NCBI GenBank assembly: GCA_904501675.1
Contig: CAJGCL010000016.1
Coordinates: 1-25,427, forward strand
Direction of reading: 5' to 3'
Source of the DNA: Clostridiaceae bacterium
GTDB taxonomy: Bacteria; Bacillota; Clostridia; Oscillospirales; Acutalibacteraceae
Length of the DNA: 25,427 bases
Positions within the stretch are counted from its first letter, which is position 1. Every line of letters starts with the position of its first letter. The notes below the pieces were generated by a model that was given only the letters and a program-made list of their open reading frames with translations, was not told the origin of the DNA and searched no databases. The position numbers were made by a program, and so were the translations under genes. Of this stretch, positions 1 through 7,069 are shown piece by piece.

Positions 1-118
1 AGACCTTTAAATCATCCGGAGTAAGTTCTTTGAGCTGATAATCATAGTCTGTAAGAGCGTTATGTATTTCCTTAGAAAAGCTATGACCTAAATGCTCACC
101 TATGCAACCATATTCCAT
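1..118 (-). CDS. aroE: Shikimate dehydrogenase, N-terminal fragment (runs off the window)
   Basis: The minus strand from an ATG at 118 reads an open frame of 39 codons to the window edge. It begins MEYGCIGEHLGHSFSKEIHN, which matches the N-terminal substrate-binding segment of shikimate dehydrogenase (G-x-x-x-x-HSxS-x-x-IHN). The two serines of the HSFS motif normally contact shikimate. AroE reduces 3-dehydroshikimate with NADPH in the cytosol. The ATG lies one base beyond the aroC stop, so it is almost certainly the next cistron of the same operon and probably translationally coupled. The NADPH-binding domain lies outside the window. The identification rests on the N-terminus and on context. 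Confidence 0.85.
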   Translation of the reverse strand, partial: MEYGCIGEHLGHSFSKEIHNALTDYDYQLKELTPDDLKV

Positions 119-119
119 T

Positions 120-1211
120 TTAAGCACCTAACCAATCTGTGCCGAATTTCTGCGAAAGCAAATCACAAAGCACAATAGCGGTTATGCTATCTACCACAAC
201 TCTTGCCCTATGAACTATACAAGGATCGTGCCTGCCTGTTATTTTCAGAAGTTTTTTTCCCTTGTTTATAAAATCGATGGTTTCCTGCTCCTTTGATATT
301 GATGGAGTAGGCTTTATGGCGCAAGAGAAAACAACAGGCATACCATTTGTAATTCCACCATTTATTCCACCATTATTATTTGTTTTTGTTGTAACATTAC
401 CGTTTTCATATATAAAGGCGTCATTCATTTCGCTACCAAGCATATCTCCGCAGGAGAAACCTGCACCAAATTCAACACCTTTAACCGCAGGTATTGAGAA
501 AAGAGCATGGGAAAGCACACCTTCAACAGAATCAAACCAAGGCTCGCCAACACCAACAGGTAAACCTGTAACTATTGTTTCAAGCACACCGCCGACGCTA
601 TCGCCTTCCGCTTTGGCTTTTTCTATATTTTTAATCATTTCCACGCCTTTTGCATCGTCAATAACTGCAAAGGCTTTGGTGGAAAGAACTTTTATATTTC
701 CCTCTATATTATTGAACTTAACATCCTCTACACCTGCACACTTTTTAATGTGTGTGCCAATAAAGATGTCTTTCTTTTTTAATGCATCTATACAAACTGC
801 GCCTACGGCAACAATACCTGCAGTTACTCTACCGCTGAAATGACCGCCACCGCGATAATCCTCATTACCATTATACTTCGAAAAGGCAGTAAAATCAGCA
901 TGACCCGGCCTTGCTTTACCATAAGACTTACTATAATCCTTAGAATTAGTGTTTTCGTTAGGAATTGTTATACAAACAGGTGTACCTGTTGTTTTGCCGT
1001 TAAATACACCGCTGAGAATTTTAAAATTATCTGATTCATTACGAGGTGTAGAAATTTTGCTGATAGATTTTCTCAAATTGAGTTGATGTGAAATAAATGC
1101 CTCATTCACATTAAGTCCTGCGGGAAGTCCATCGATAATTGCGCCGACAGCTTCGCCATGACTTTCACCAAAAAGAGTTATACTTATATTGTTCCCAAAT
1201 GTGTTTTTCAT
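120..1211 (-). CDS. aroC: Chorismate synthase
   Basis: 363 aa, the usual length for the family. It converts 5-enolpyruvylshikimate-3-phosphate to chorismate, using reduced FMN as a cofactor without net redox change. The family signature FGESHGEAVGAIIDGLP is at residues 14-30. The central GGGHFSGRVTAGIVAVGA segment and the C-terminal GRHDPCIVHRARVVVDS segment (Arg/His rich, lining the FMN/EPSP site) are both present. The ATG at 1211 overlaps the aroB stop as ATGA, indicating translational coupling, and aroE follows one base after its TAA. Its place between aroB and aroE fits a shikimate-pathway operon controlled from the leader near 4700. Nothing in it looks truncated. Confidence 0.97.
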   Translation of the reverse strand: MKNTFGNNISITLFGESHGEAVGAIIDGLPAGLNVNEAFISHQLNLRKSISKISTPRNESDNFKILSGVFNGKTTGTPVCITIPNENTNSKDYSKSYGKARPGHADFTAFSKYNGNEDYRGGGHFSGRVTAGIVAVGAVCIDALKKKDIFIGTHIKKCAGVEDVKFNNIEGNIKVLSTKAFAVIDDAKGVEMIKNIEKAKAEGDSVGGVLETIVTGLPVGVGEPWFDSVEGVLSHALFSIPAVKGVEFGAGFSCGDMLGSEMNDAFIYENGNVTTKTNNNGGINGGITNGMPVVFSCAIKPTPSISKEQETIDFINKGKKLLKITGRHDPCIVHRARVVVDSITAIVLCDLLSQKFGTDWLGA

Positions 1212-2221
1212 TTTATATAAGCCTCCTTTATGATTTCATCAAGCTGAGAAAACTCAACAAACTTAAATTCAAAACTACCGATCTCATTTACAAAAACTGC
1301 ATTTACACCTATTGCGTTTGCCTTTTTATCATGGCGCAAAGTTGAAAGCAACTCGTCAGAAGAAAATGTAATTTCGCAAGGTAAATTATATTTCAAAAGA
1401 ACTGTCTTTAGTCGCTCCCTTACCTGAGGAGCAGAAAATGGAACCATACCTATTGCAACACATTCTCCGTGAAGAAGATCAACCAATCCTGTTGCAGTTT
1501 CTATAGCGTGTGCTGCTGTATGACCAAAATTAAGAACTCTGCGAAGACCAGTTTCCTTTTCATCCTCTTCTACAACGGATCTTTTTATTTTCAAAGAACG
1601 TTCGATAACAGTATCTATATTTTCGTAAGCATCTGCATTTTCGATAAGCGCAAAAAGCTCCGCATCTGAAGTTGATGCCATTTTAATACTTTCGGCAAGG
1701 CCGTTATTAAACTGCCTTCTGTCAAGAGTTTTGAGCACATCAGGGTCTATAATTACCGCCTTTGGCTGATAAAAAGCACCTACTGTGTTTTTATACCCGC
1801 CAAAGTCAATCGCAGTTTTCCCACCGATTGATGAATCAACCTGAGCTAAAAGCGTTGTCGGAATGTTAATAAAATCAATTCCGCGCATGTATGTAGCTGC
1901 TGTAAAGCCCGAAAGGTCTCCAACAACTCCGCCGCCAACGGCCACAATACAATCGTAACGAGAAAACGCATTTTCATTAAGCGTTTCTAATAATTCCTTG
2001 TACATATCAAAGGATTTGCTTTTTTCACCCTGAGGAATCACTTTTATAATAGCATCTTTAAATTGTGAAACCACAGTTTGAGCATATACGGACGGCACAC
2101 CGCTATCAGTTACTATTAATGCTTTTTTGTTTACATCGCAGTATGAGTCGATATTATTTATTGAGCCACGCTCTAAAACAATATTATACTGCCCCATACT
2201 TGTATTTACGGGAAGAATCAT
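1208..2221 (-). CDS. aroB: 3-dehydroquinate synthase
   Basis: 337 aa from the ATG at 2221. It makes 3-dehydroquinate from DAHP with NAD+ and a divalent metal. The nucleotide-binding motif VAVGGGVVGDLSGFTAATYMRG is present, followed by IPTTLLAQVDSSIGGKTAID and the metal-ligand helices: the Glu in NGLAESIK, and the His residues in RRVLNFGHTAAHAIE and LLHGECVAIGM. A longer frame reaches 2266, but an SD GAAGGGGAT sits 6-7 bases before the 2221 ATG, and the longer form would overlap pheA and add residues foreign to the family. The SD overlaps the pheA stop (2235-2237), and the aroB stop overlaps the aroC start by 4 bp, so all three are probably translated as a coupled unit. Confidence 0.97.
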   Translation of the reverse strand: MILPVNTSMGQYNIVLERGSINNIDSYCDVNKKALIVTDSGVPSVYAQTVVSQFKDAIIKVIPQGEKSKSFDMYKELLETLNENAFSRYDCIVAVGGGVVGDLSGFTAATYMRGIDFINIPTTLLAQVDSSIGGKTAIDFGGYKNTVGAFYQPKAVIIDPDVLKTLDRRQFNNGLAESIKMASTSDAELFALIENADAYENIDTVIERSLKIKRSVVEEDEKETGLRRVLNFGHTAAHAIETATGLVDLLHGECVAIGMVPFSAPQVRERLKTVLLKYNLPCEITFSSDELLSTLRHDKKANAIGVNAVFVNEIGSFEFKFVEFSQLDEIIKEAYIK

Positions 2222-2234
2222 TTTACTATCCCCT

Positions 2235-3335
2235 TCAAATATGTTGTTCTTTTGAATATTTACCAACTAATCGCACATTGGTACAAACCTGCGAAAGCTT
2301 ATCAAGCATAACTTTTTCACTTTCTTCGGTTAAGTGGCCTTCACCCTCAAGGAAGAAATAATAATTCCATATTACATCTTTTGAGGGTCTGCTTTTAAGC
2401 GCTTTAAGGTTGTATCCACATTCACCAAATACAGAAATTGCTTTACCAAGAGAACCTGCCTCATCACGAACAGTAAAAAGTACAATGAAATTATTTTGGT
2501 CAGTACAGATATCCCGTGGCACTCTTGAGAAAACCGCAAAACGTGTTGTATTCTGACTGTTTTTATTGATTTTTCTGTCTATAAGCTTCAAGCCATATTT
2601 GTTACCTGCTTCAATACTGCATATAACACCTAATGAGCTATCATTCTTCTCAGCTACAAGTTGTGCGGCAACTGCAGTATTAACTGATTTCTCCGTTTCA
2701 TAGCCCTTTTGCTCAATAAACTCGGCACATTGACCTAATGCCTGGGGATGACTTATAACCTTTTTTATAGTTTTATCATCCGCATTTTGACTGGCAAAAA
2801 GGTTTTGTTCAATTGCCATATCATAAACACCGTTTATGAAAAGAGAGCCGAAATAGGTTAAATCCATAACCCTTGCAACATCACCCTCATAGCTATTTTC
2901 TATAGGAAGAACGGCAATTTCACATTCACCTTTTTCAACCGCCTTATACGCATCTTTAAATTCTCCGTAGGCAACCGCTGTGGCATCAGGGAAAATTCGT
3001 TGTACCGCAAGCTCCGCAAAGGCACCCTTAACACCTGAAAATGCAACTCTCATTCCATCATTCAACTTCCTCTGGTAATCTTTGGAAAGTTTCATAATGT
3101 TTTTCTGGAAATTTATATAATATGAACGTATTTCATCATCGAAAACAAGCTGGCTATTTGCTTCAATAAGCTGAGCTTCGCGGACTAAATCCTCAATCGG
3201 AAGTCCGTTAAGCTTCTTATATTCCGCAACATCCTCAGATGCTTTCATACGTTTTTCAAAAAGCTTGGCAATTTCCTTATCAATATCGGATATGGTTTCT
3301 CTCGCTTTTTGAAATTTTATATCATATTCATTCAT
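2235..3335 (-). CDS. pheA: Bifunctional chorismate mutase / prephenate dehydratase (P-protein)
   Basis: 366 aa from the ATG at 3335. Residues 1-90 are an AroQ-type chorismate mutase helix bundle (IDKEIAKLFEKRMKASEDVAEYKK). Residues about 94-275 are prephenate dehydratase, starting MRVAFSGVKGAFAELA and carrying the catalytic NTTRFAVF motif with Thr264-Arg265-Phe266. Residues about 283-366 form an ACT domain with DEAGSL and a KSRP variant of the ESRP motif, the usual site of Phe feedback inhibition. The product is phenylpyruvate, which the upstream-encoded aminotransferase can convert to Phe. An SD GAGGATTATAA precedes the ATG; a longer frame to 3383 lies inside the aminotransferase gene. The start overlaps the aminotransferase stop as ATGAATGA. 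Confidence 0.96.
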   Translation of the reverse strand: MNEYDIKFQKARETISDIDKEIAKLFEKRMKASEDVAEYKKLNGLPIEDLVREAQLIEANSQLVFDDEIRSYYINFQKNIMKLSKDYQRKLNDGMRVAFSGVKGAFAELAVQRIFPDATAVAYGEFKDAYKAVEKGECEIAVLPIENSYEGDVARVMDLTYFGSLFINGVYDMAIEQNLFASQNADDKTIKKVISHPQALGQCAEFIEQKGYETEKSVNTAVAAQLVAEKNDSSLGVICSIEAGNKYGLKLIDRKINKNSQNTTRFAVFSRVPRDICTDQNNFIVLFTVRDEAGSLGKAISVFGECGYNLKALKSRPSKDVIWNYYFFLEGEGHLTEESEKVMLDKLSQVCTNVRLVGKYSKEQHI

Positions 3336-4518
3336 TTTTATAATCCTCATAAAGTGCTTTAAAAGCAGGTAATGAACGTTCAATTAAAGCAGTATCAACA
3401 CAATAAGAAATTCGTACAAACCCTTCAACACCAAAGCTGTCGCTTGGAACAATAAGAAGATCAAACTTCTTTGCTCTTTCATAGAAAGCATTGGCATCCT
3501 CTTCAAGGGACTTCACAAACATATAAAATGCTCCATCAGGCTTTATAACTGTATAGCCAATATCAGTAAGTCCATTGTAAAGAATATTTCTGTTTTTTTC
3601 GTATATTGAAACGTCTGCAGTGTCATCTAGGCACTGAGAAATAACATACTGCATAAGACTTGGTGCGCACACATAACCTAACGCTCTGCCTGCACCGCAA
3701 ACAGCAGCAAAAACATCCCCCGCATCTTTCATGGAAGGCGAAACGAATATATAGCCGATTCTTTCACCGGGAAGAGAAAGAGCCTTACTATAAGAATAGC
3801 AAACAACACTGTTCTTATAATACTCAGGTATATATGCAACTTTTTCCCCAGTGAAAACAAGTTCTCTGTATGGTTCATCGGAAATAAGGAATATAACCTT
3901 ACCATATTCTTCTTGTTTTTTATTAAGAACCTCTGTTAATTTTACAACATCCTTTTCAGGTACAATAACGCCTGATGGATTGTTGGGAGAGTTTATAATA
4001 ACAGCTTTAGTATTTGGTGTAATCGCTTTTTCAAGAGCATCAAAATCGATCTGCAAATCTTCTTTTTTGCAGCTTACTGTAACAAGTTTTGCACCTGCTT
4101 GCTCAACAAAAACTCTGTATTCAGGGAAAAATGGTGCAAAAACAATAACCTCATCGCCATCCTCAACAATAGCGTTGAGAGTAATTGTAAGAGAGGCTGC
4201 CGCACCGCATGTCATATACACAAGACCCGCAGTTGCAGCAACGTTATATTTTGATTTTATGTATTCCGCTATTTTTGTACGAACCTTCATATCGCCAGGG
4301 CCAGATGTATAACCATGAAGCACCTCAGCAGGAGTTTCGTCAATAAGTTTTTTCATAATTTCGGTAACCTTTGGTGGTGCAGGTACGCTTGGGTTACCTA
4401 GACTGAAATCAAAAACATTTTCTGCGCCGATTTCTGCCTTTCTCTTAAGTCCATACTCGAAAATCTCGCGAATAACAGAACTTTTTTTGCCAAGTTCAAG
4501 CATTTTTGGTGAAATCAT
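3328..4518 (-). CDS. Class I/II pyridoxal-phosphate aminotransferase, probably aromatic or aspartate type
   Basis: 396 aa, fold-type I aminotransferase. NSPNNPSG (residues 176-183), SDEPYREL (Asp214, which contacts the PLP pyridine nitrogen) and SYSKALSLPGERIGY with the Schiff-base Lys245 are all present. The C-terminal Arg in GFVRISYC binds the substrate carboxylate. It is the first structural gene of the aromatic operon, preceded by SD TAGGAG and followed by an 8-bp overlap with pheA. Its likely task is transamination of phenylpyruvate and 4-hydroxyphenylpyruvate, or of prephenate. The substrate cannot be read from sequence, and aspartate aminotransferase remains possible. Expression should depend on the Phe/Tyr leader and attenuator just upstream. 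Confidence 0.9.
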   Translation of the reverse strand: MISPKMLELGKKSSVIREIFEYGLKRKAEIGAENVFDFSLGNPSVPAPPKVTEIMKKLIDETPAEVLHGYTSGPGDMKVRTKIAEYIKSKYNVAATAGLVYMTCGAAASLTITLNAIVEDGDEVIVFAPFFPEYRVFVEQAGAKLVTVSCKKEDLQIDFDALEKAITPNTKAVIINSPNNPSGVIVPEKDVVKLTEVLNKKQEEYGKVIFLISDEPYRELVFTGEKVAYIPEYYKNSVVCYSYSKALSLPGERIGYIFVSPSMKDAGDVFAAVCGAGRALGYVCAPSLMQYVISQCLDDTADVSIYEKNRNILYNGLTDIGYTVIKPDGAFYMFVKSLEEDANAFYERAKKFDLLIVPSDSFGVEGFVRISYCVDTALIERSLPAFKALYEDYKNE

Positions 4519-4547
4519 AATTAACTCCTAAAATTCAATTTATTTTA

Positions 4548-4598
4548 AACAAAAAGCCCGCATACCGTACACTTTTAAAAGCATAGCAGAATGCGGAC
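4548..4598 (-). terminator. Transcription attenuator (intrinsic terminator) of the aromatic operon
   Basis: On the minus strand GTCCGCAT (4598-4591) pairs with ATGCGGGC (4563-4556), eight pairs with one G-U. An inner helix TATGCTT/AAGTGTA around a TTAA loop extends the hairpin. A run TTTTTGTTT follows at once. It lies 24 bases after the leader-peptide stop and 30 bases before the aminotransferase start, where an attenuator is expected. It cannot be the end of an upstream gene because it is inside the leader transcript from the 4732-4760 promoter. Confidence 0.85.
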
Positions 4599-4621
4599 TG
4601 ACTATATACTACATTTTGCAA

Positions 4622-4699
4622 TCATTTGCAAGAACGCAAGGCACACAGACAATCCATACAGTTATAATAATAAAATCGATTAAAGAATTTTTGGGTCAT
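4622..4699 (-). CDS. Phe/Tyr-rich leader peptide of the aromatic operon
   Basis: A 25-codon ORF starting ATG at 4699 and ending TGA at 4624-4622. An SD AAAGGTGA lies 5-6 bases upstream, about 26 bases after the predicted transcript start. Residues 5-12 read FFNRFYYY, so three Phe and three Tyr codons occur within eight positions; there is no Trp. The tail has four Cys (positions 14, 17, 19, 24). A strong intrinsic terminator follows 24 bases after the stop, ahead of an operon for Phe/Tyr and shikimate synthesis. By analogy with PheL-type leaders, low charged Phe- or Tyr-tRNA should stall the ribosome and prevent termination. A T-box motif is absent. The peptide itself is probably not functional. 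Peptide and hairpin are seen in the sequence; the mechanism is inferred. Confidence 0.85.
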   Translation of the reverse strand: MTQKFFNRFYYYNCMDCLCALRSCK

Positions 4700-4731
4700 C
4701 TGTATCACCTTTCTGAAAATTGATATTTGAC

Positions 4732-4760
4732 ATTGTACTCCTGTGTTCTTCCTTTGTCAA
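4732..4760 (-). promoter_or_regulatory. Sigma-A promoter of the aromatic operon
   Basis: On the minus strand a perfect -35 TTGACA (4760-4755) is separated by 17 bases from a -10 TACAAT (4737-4732). Transcription should start near 4725, about 26 bases before the leader-peptide ATG. The -35 begins 20 bases after the stop of the upstream membrane-protein gene. No convincing terminator separates the two, so some read-through is possible. Confidence 0.88.
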
Positions 4761-4779
4761 GGGAATTGCAGGAATTTTT

Positions 4780-5112
4780 TTATTTTGTTTCGTTTTTCTC
4801 CACAATTTCTGCAAAGCCATAAATAAGAGCAGAAATAAAACGAGCAACAACAACAAGAATTATAAACAAAGTAATTAAAGGAAGCGCAAGAAGACCAAGC
4901 ATTCCTACACCAACATAAACTGCAAGAAGAACAACCGCAACTGCAGTTATTGCTACAGCAAGGAAAAGATTTATAACAAACATTACTATTGAAAATCTTT
5001 TTAAGGAAGCTGAACAACATTTGAAGAATTTAAATTCTCCACCTTTTTCGTTTGCTTTGACTTCTCCCGCTACTTCTTCAGCAATTATCTCATTAATATT
5101 ATCCATACTCAT
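4780..5112 (-). CDS. Small membrane protein of unknown function
   Basis: 110 aa from the ATG at 5112, chosen because GGGAG lies 8 bases upstream; a frame reaching 5136 would overlap the lipoprotein stop. The N-terminal 35 residues are charged and cytoplasm-like (MDNINEIIAEEVAGEVKANE). They are followed by KFFKCCSASLKRFS and about 65 very hydrophobic residues, probably two or three membrane helices (VINLFLAVAITAVAVVLLAVY; MLGLLALPLITLFIILVVVA). It is the last gene of a HAD-lipoprotein-membrane-protein set, 14 bases after the lipoprotein stop. I do not recognise a family. Co-transcription suggests an envelope role, but this is inference only. Confidence 0.75.
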   Translation of the reverse strand: MSMDNINEIIAEEVAGEVKANEKGGEFKFFKCCSASLKRFSIVMFVINLFLAVAITAVAVVLLAVYVGVGMLGLLALPLITLFIILVVVARFISALIYGFAEIVEKNETK

Positions 5113-5126
5113 ATAATTCGCTCCCA

Positions 5127-5525
5127 TTAGAACCAACCGCTATAAATATCACCTGTAGCAAGTTCTACACCACCACCTGAATTAGATGGCTTTGTTGAAC
5201 TGCTTGACGATTGTGGTTTTTTAGTTGTATTTGGTTTCTTAGTTGTGCTAGGCTTTTTAGTGGTTTCAGGCTTTTGGTTATTGCTTCCTGAATTCGAAGG
5301 TTTTTTATTGCCCGTTGAAACATCTTCTTTTAATGTTGTGCTTTCATCATCTTTTGACACATCTTCCGCACCGGCATCTTCGCCATCAATAGAAAGGTCA
5401 GCCTGTGTTGTTGAATCAGTTGTTGATGTGTTAATATCGCCCTTATTATCACCGCAAGCGGTAAAAAGAACAACCATAAGAGCCAGACAAAGAACCACAA
5501 CTGCAATTGAAATTATTTTTTTCAT
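5127..5525 (-). CDS. Small Thr/Lys/Pro/Ser-rich lipoprotein, unknown function
   Basis: 132 aa from the ATG at 5525, 8 bases after SD AGGAG; a second ATG two codons upstream (5531) is too close to the SD. The N-terminus MKKIISIAVVVLCLALMVV with a lipobox LFTAC|GD is a clear type II signal peptide, predicting a lipid-anchored extracellular protein. The mature part is low-complexity: an acidic Thr/Ser/Asp stretch, then three near-repeats of TTKKP, a run of serines, and a C-terminal GDIYSGWF. No catalytic domain is evident. The basic Pro/Thr region resembles cell-wall-spanning linkers. It sits 14 bases downstream of the HAD gene and the same distance upstream of a small membrane protein, probably in one operon. 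Confidence 0.8.
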   Translation of the reverse strand: MKKIISIAVVVLCLALMVVLFTACGDNKGDINTSTTDSTTQADLSIDGEDAGAEDVSKDDESTTLKEDVSTGNKKPSNSGSNNQKPETTKKPSTTKKPNTTKKPQSSSSSTKPSNSGGGVELATGDIYSGWF

Positions 5526-5539
5526 ATTCATTTCTCCTT

Positions 5540-6148
5540 TTAAAACACAACGCCAAGGGCGTTTAATTCCTTTTCAAGACCTACAAGGTCTTTGGTATCA
5601 AACACAAAGCCTTTCATACCAAAAACCTTGGCAGCATCAATATTGACCTTCATATCGTCAATAAAGAAGCACTCTTCGGGCTTAAGATCAAATTTTTTAC
5701 AGAAAGCCTCGTATATTTCAGGTTGTGGCTTAATAAGCTTATATAAAGCCGAAATAAAGAAGCCGTCCAACTGACAAATTGCAGGATAGTTTTGATATAC
5801 ATCAAAAAATCGCGGCGAGGCATTTGATAACAGATAGACTTTATACCCTGCTCTCTTTAAGCGGATAATAAACTCTTCCATGTTGGGAAATGGTGGCATA
5901 TATGGATAGAAATTACTTATCATTTCTTTAAGTAAAGGCCTCGTTTCTTCAGGAAGCTGAGGAAGAATTTCAGGAATAGCATCCTCTGACTTTAAAACAC
6001 CTGCATCCATTTCACGCCAAGCCTGACTATAGAAAACCTTATCAAGAATAAGTTGATGATATTCTTTTTTGAAATACTCATTGAGTGTACGTTGCAAATC
6101 AAGGTCGATTAAAACGCCGCCCATATCAAAAACAATATTTTTTATCAA
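5540..6148 (-). CDS. HAD-superfamily phosphatase (YihX/epoxide-hydrolase N-terminal type)
   Basis: 202 aa. Motif I is FDMGGVLID with nucleophile Asp8; the usual second Asp of DxD is Gly10, as in the YihX-like HAD-IA subgroup. Motif II LLSNAS, a later Lys in LIKPQPEIYE and motif III FFIDDMKVNID are present, and residues 15-85 form a helical cap. It is probably a cytoplasmic phosphatase for a small phosphorylated metabolite such as a sugar phosphate; the substrate is unknown. The frame starts with TTG at 6148, which has SD AAGGTGA at a suitable distance; the nearby ATG at 6155 is out of frame. It is the promoter-proximal gene of a three-gene minus-strand set. Confidence 0.87.
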   Translation of the reverse strand: MIKNIVFDMGGVLIDLDLQRTLNEYFKKEYHQLILDKVFYSQAWREMDAGVLKSEDAIPEILPQLPEETRPLLKEMISNFYPYMPPFPNMEEFIIRLKRAGYKVYLLSNASPRFFDVYQNYPAICQLDGFFISALYKLIKPQPEIYEAFCKKFDLKPEECFFIDDMKVNIDAAKVFGMKGFVFDTKDLVGLEKELNALGVVF

Positions 6149-6166
6149 TATGCATCACCTTCGAAT

Positions 6167-6194
6167 ATTATATCATTTAATTGAAAAATTTCAA
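6167..6194 (-). promoter_or_regulatory. Sigma-A promoter of the HAD-lipoprotein-membrane protein operon
   Basis: Minus-strand TTGAAA (6194-6189), 16-base spacer, TATAAT (6172-6167), just upstream of the TTG start at 6148. A palindrome ATTGAAA-AA-TTTCAAT covers the -35. It may be an operator, or chance in A+T-rich DNA. Confidence 0.7.
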
Positions 6195-6233
6195 TATATA
6201 ATATATTAATATTGCATTTTTTTAATTTTGCTC

Positions 6234-6262
6234 TTTAATTTTCAAATATGGTATGTTATAAT
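6234..6262 (+). promoter_or_regulatory. Predicted nagB promoter (extended -10)
   Basis: TATAAT at 6257-6262 is preceded by TG one base upstream (TGTTATAAT), an extended -10. The -35 position holds TTTAAT, which is weak. The 12-base string TTTAATTTTCAA at the same distance from a TATAAT recurs before obgE. Confidence 0.6.
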
Positions 6263-6293
6263 CCTTACATATTTTAGTGGATAGGTGATATTT

Positions 6294-7019
6294 ATGGAAA
6301 TTAGAATCTTTAAAACCGCTGAAGAAATCGGCGTAGCGGTTGCAGAAATCTTTACAAATGAAGTAAAAAATAACCCTTCTTGCGTTTTAGGTCTTGCTAC
6401 AGGTGCTTCCCCTGTTCCTACATACAAGAACATTATTTCAACATATGAAAAGGGCGGCATTTCCTTTAAAGATGTTAAAACATACAACCTTGACGAATAC
6501 TGTAACCTTCCAAAGAGCGATAAAAACAGCTACTACACATTCATGCACGAGCAGCTTTTCAATGGTCTTGATATTCTTGAGGAAAATGTTCACTTCCTTA
6601 ACGGCAACGCCGAGGATTGCGAAGCAGAATGCAAGCGTTATGATGATGAAATCAACAACGCTGGCGGTATTGATATTCAGCTTCTTGGTATAGGCAACAA
6701 TGCTCATATCGGCTTTAACGAGCCTGCAGATGAATTCACAAACGGTTCTTTCAAAGTTCAGCTTACAGAAAGCACAATTAACGCAAATAAGATTTATTTC
6801 GATGAAAACCCAATGCCTACACATGCTCTTACAATGGGCGTTAAGCAGATTATGTCTGCAAAGAAAATAATCCTTATTGCTGTAGGTCCAAAGAAAGCTG
6901 AAGCAATCAAGAATATGGTTGAAGGTCCTGTAACTGCACAGGTTCCTGCATCAATCCTCCAAGAACATAATGATGTTATAATCTTCCTTGATGAAGATGC
7001 TGCATCACTTCTTAAATAA
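6294..7019 (+). CDS. nagB: Glucosamine-6-phosphate deaminase
   Basis: 241 aa from the ATG at 6294, with SD AGGTGAT; a GTG at 6285 lies inside the SD and is rejected. It converts glucosamine-6-phosphate to fructose-6-phosphate and ammonia. Family motifs are GLATGASPVPTYK, YNLDEY (Asp67, proton-transfer Asp) and LLGIGNNAHIGFNEP, with His138 and Glu143. The position of the second active-site Asp in E. coli NagB is Asn136 here, as I recall for many Firmicutes, and Ala replaces the usual Gly before the His. No nagA or transporter is adjacent, so it stands as a single-gene unit between its own promoter and the terminator at 7037. Confidence 0.95.
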   Translation: MEIRIFKTAEEIGVAVAEIFTNEVKNNPSCVLGLATGASPVPTYKNIISTYEKGGISFKDVKTYNLDEYCNLPKSDKNSYYTFMHEQLFNGLDILEENVHFLNGNAEDCEAECKRYDDEINNAGGIDIQLLGIGNNAHIGFNEPADEFTNGSFKVQLTESTINANKIYFDENPMPTHALTMGVKQIMSAKKIILIAVGPKKAEAIKNMVEGPVTAQVPASILQEHNDVIIFLDEDAASLLK

Positions 7020-7036
7020 TTAACAATAAAAATACT

Positions 7037-7069
7037 AAGACCTTTGCATCAGAACGATGTAAAGGTCTT
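7037..7069. terminator. Bidirectional intrinsic terminator between nagB and a convergent lipoprotein gene
   Basis: AAGACCTTTGCATC pairs with GATGTAAAGGTCTT around an AGAAC loop, 14 pairs with one G-U. A T-rich run follows on the plus strand (7070-7080) and TATTTTT follows on the minus strand. The stop codon of the minus-strand gene (7068-7070) lies at the base of the stem. Confidence 0.88.

Noticed and set aside
262..843. Plus-strand open frame of 193 codons
   Set aside because: It is antisense to aroC, whose motifs are intact on the minus strand. The product is low-complexity Ser/Thr/Pro/Ile, and it has no SD.
2222..2266. Longer N-terminus for aroB
   Set aside because: It overlaps the end of pheA, adds 15 residues atypical of the family, and is less well supplied with an SD than the ATG at 2221.
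3851..4312. Plus-strand open frame antisense to the aminotransferase
   Set aside because: The aminotransferase on the minus strand is complete with PLP motifs; the antisense product resembles no protein and has no plausible context.
4519..4731. T-box riboswitch upstream of the aromatic operon
   Set aside because: No T-box core sequence (AGGGTGG-type) or specifier stem is seen; the leader ORF and attenuator explain the region better.
6438..6824. Minus-strand open frame of 128 codons inside nagB
   Set aside because: Antisense shadow of a complete nagB; no SD or promoter.
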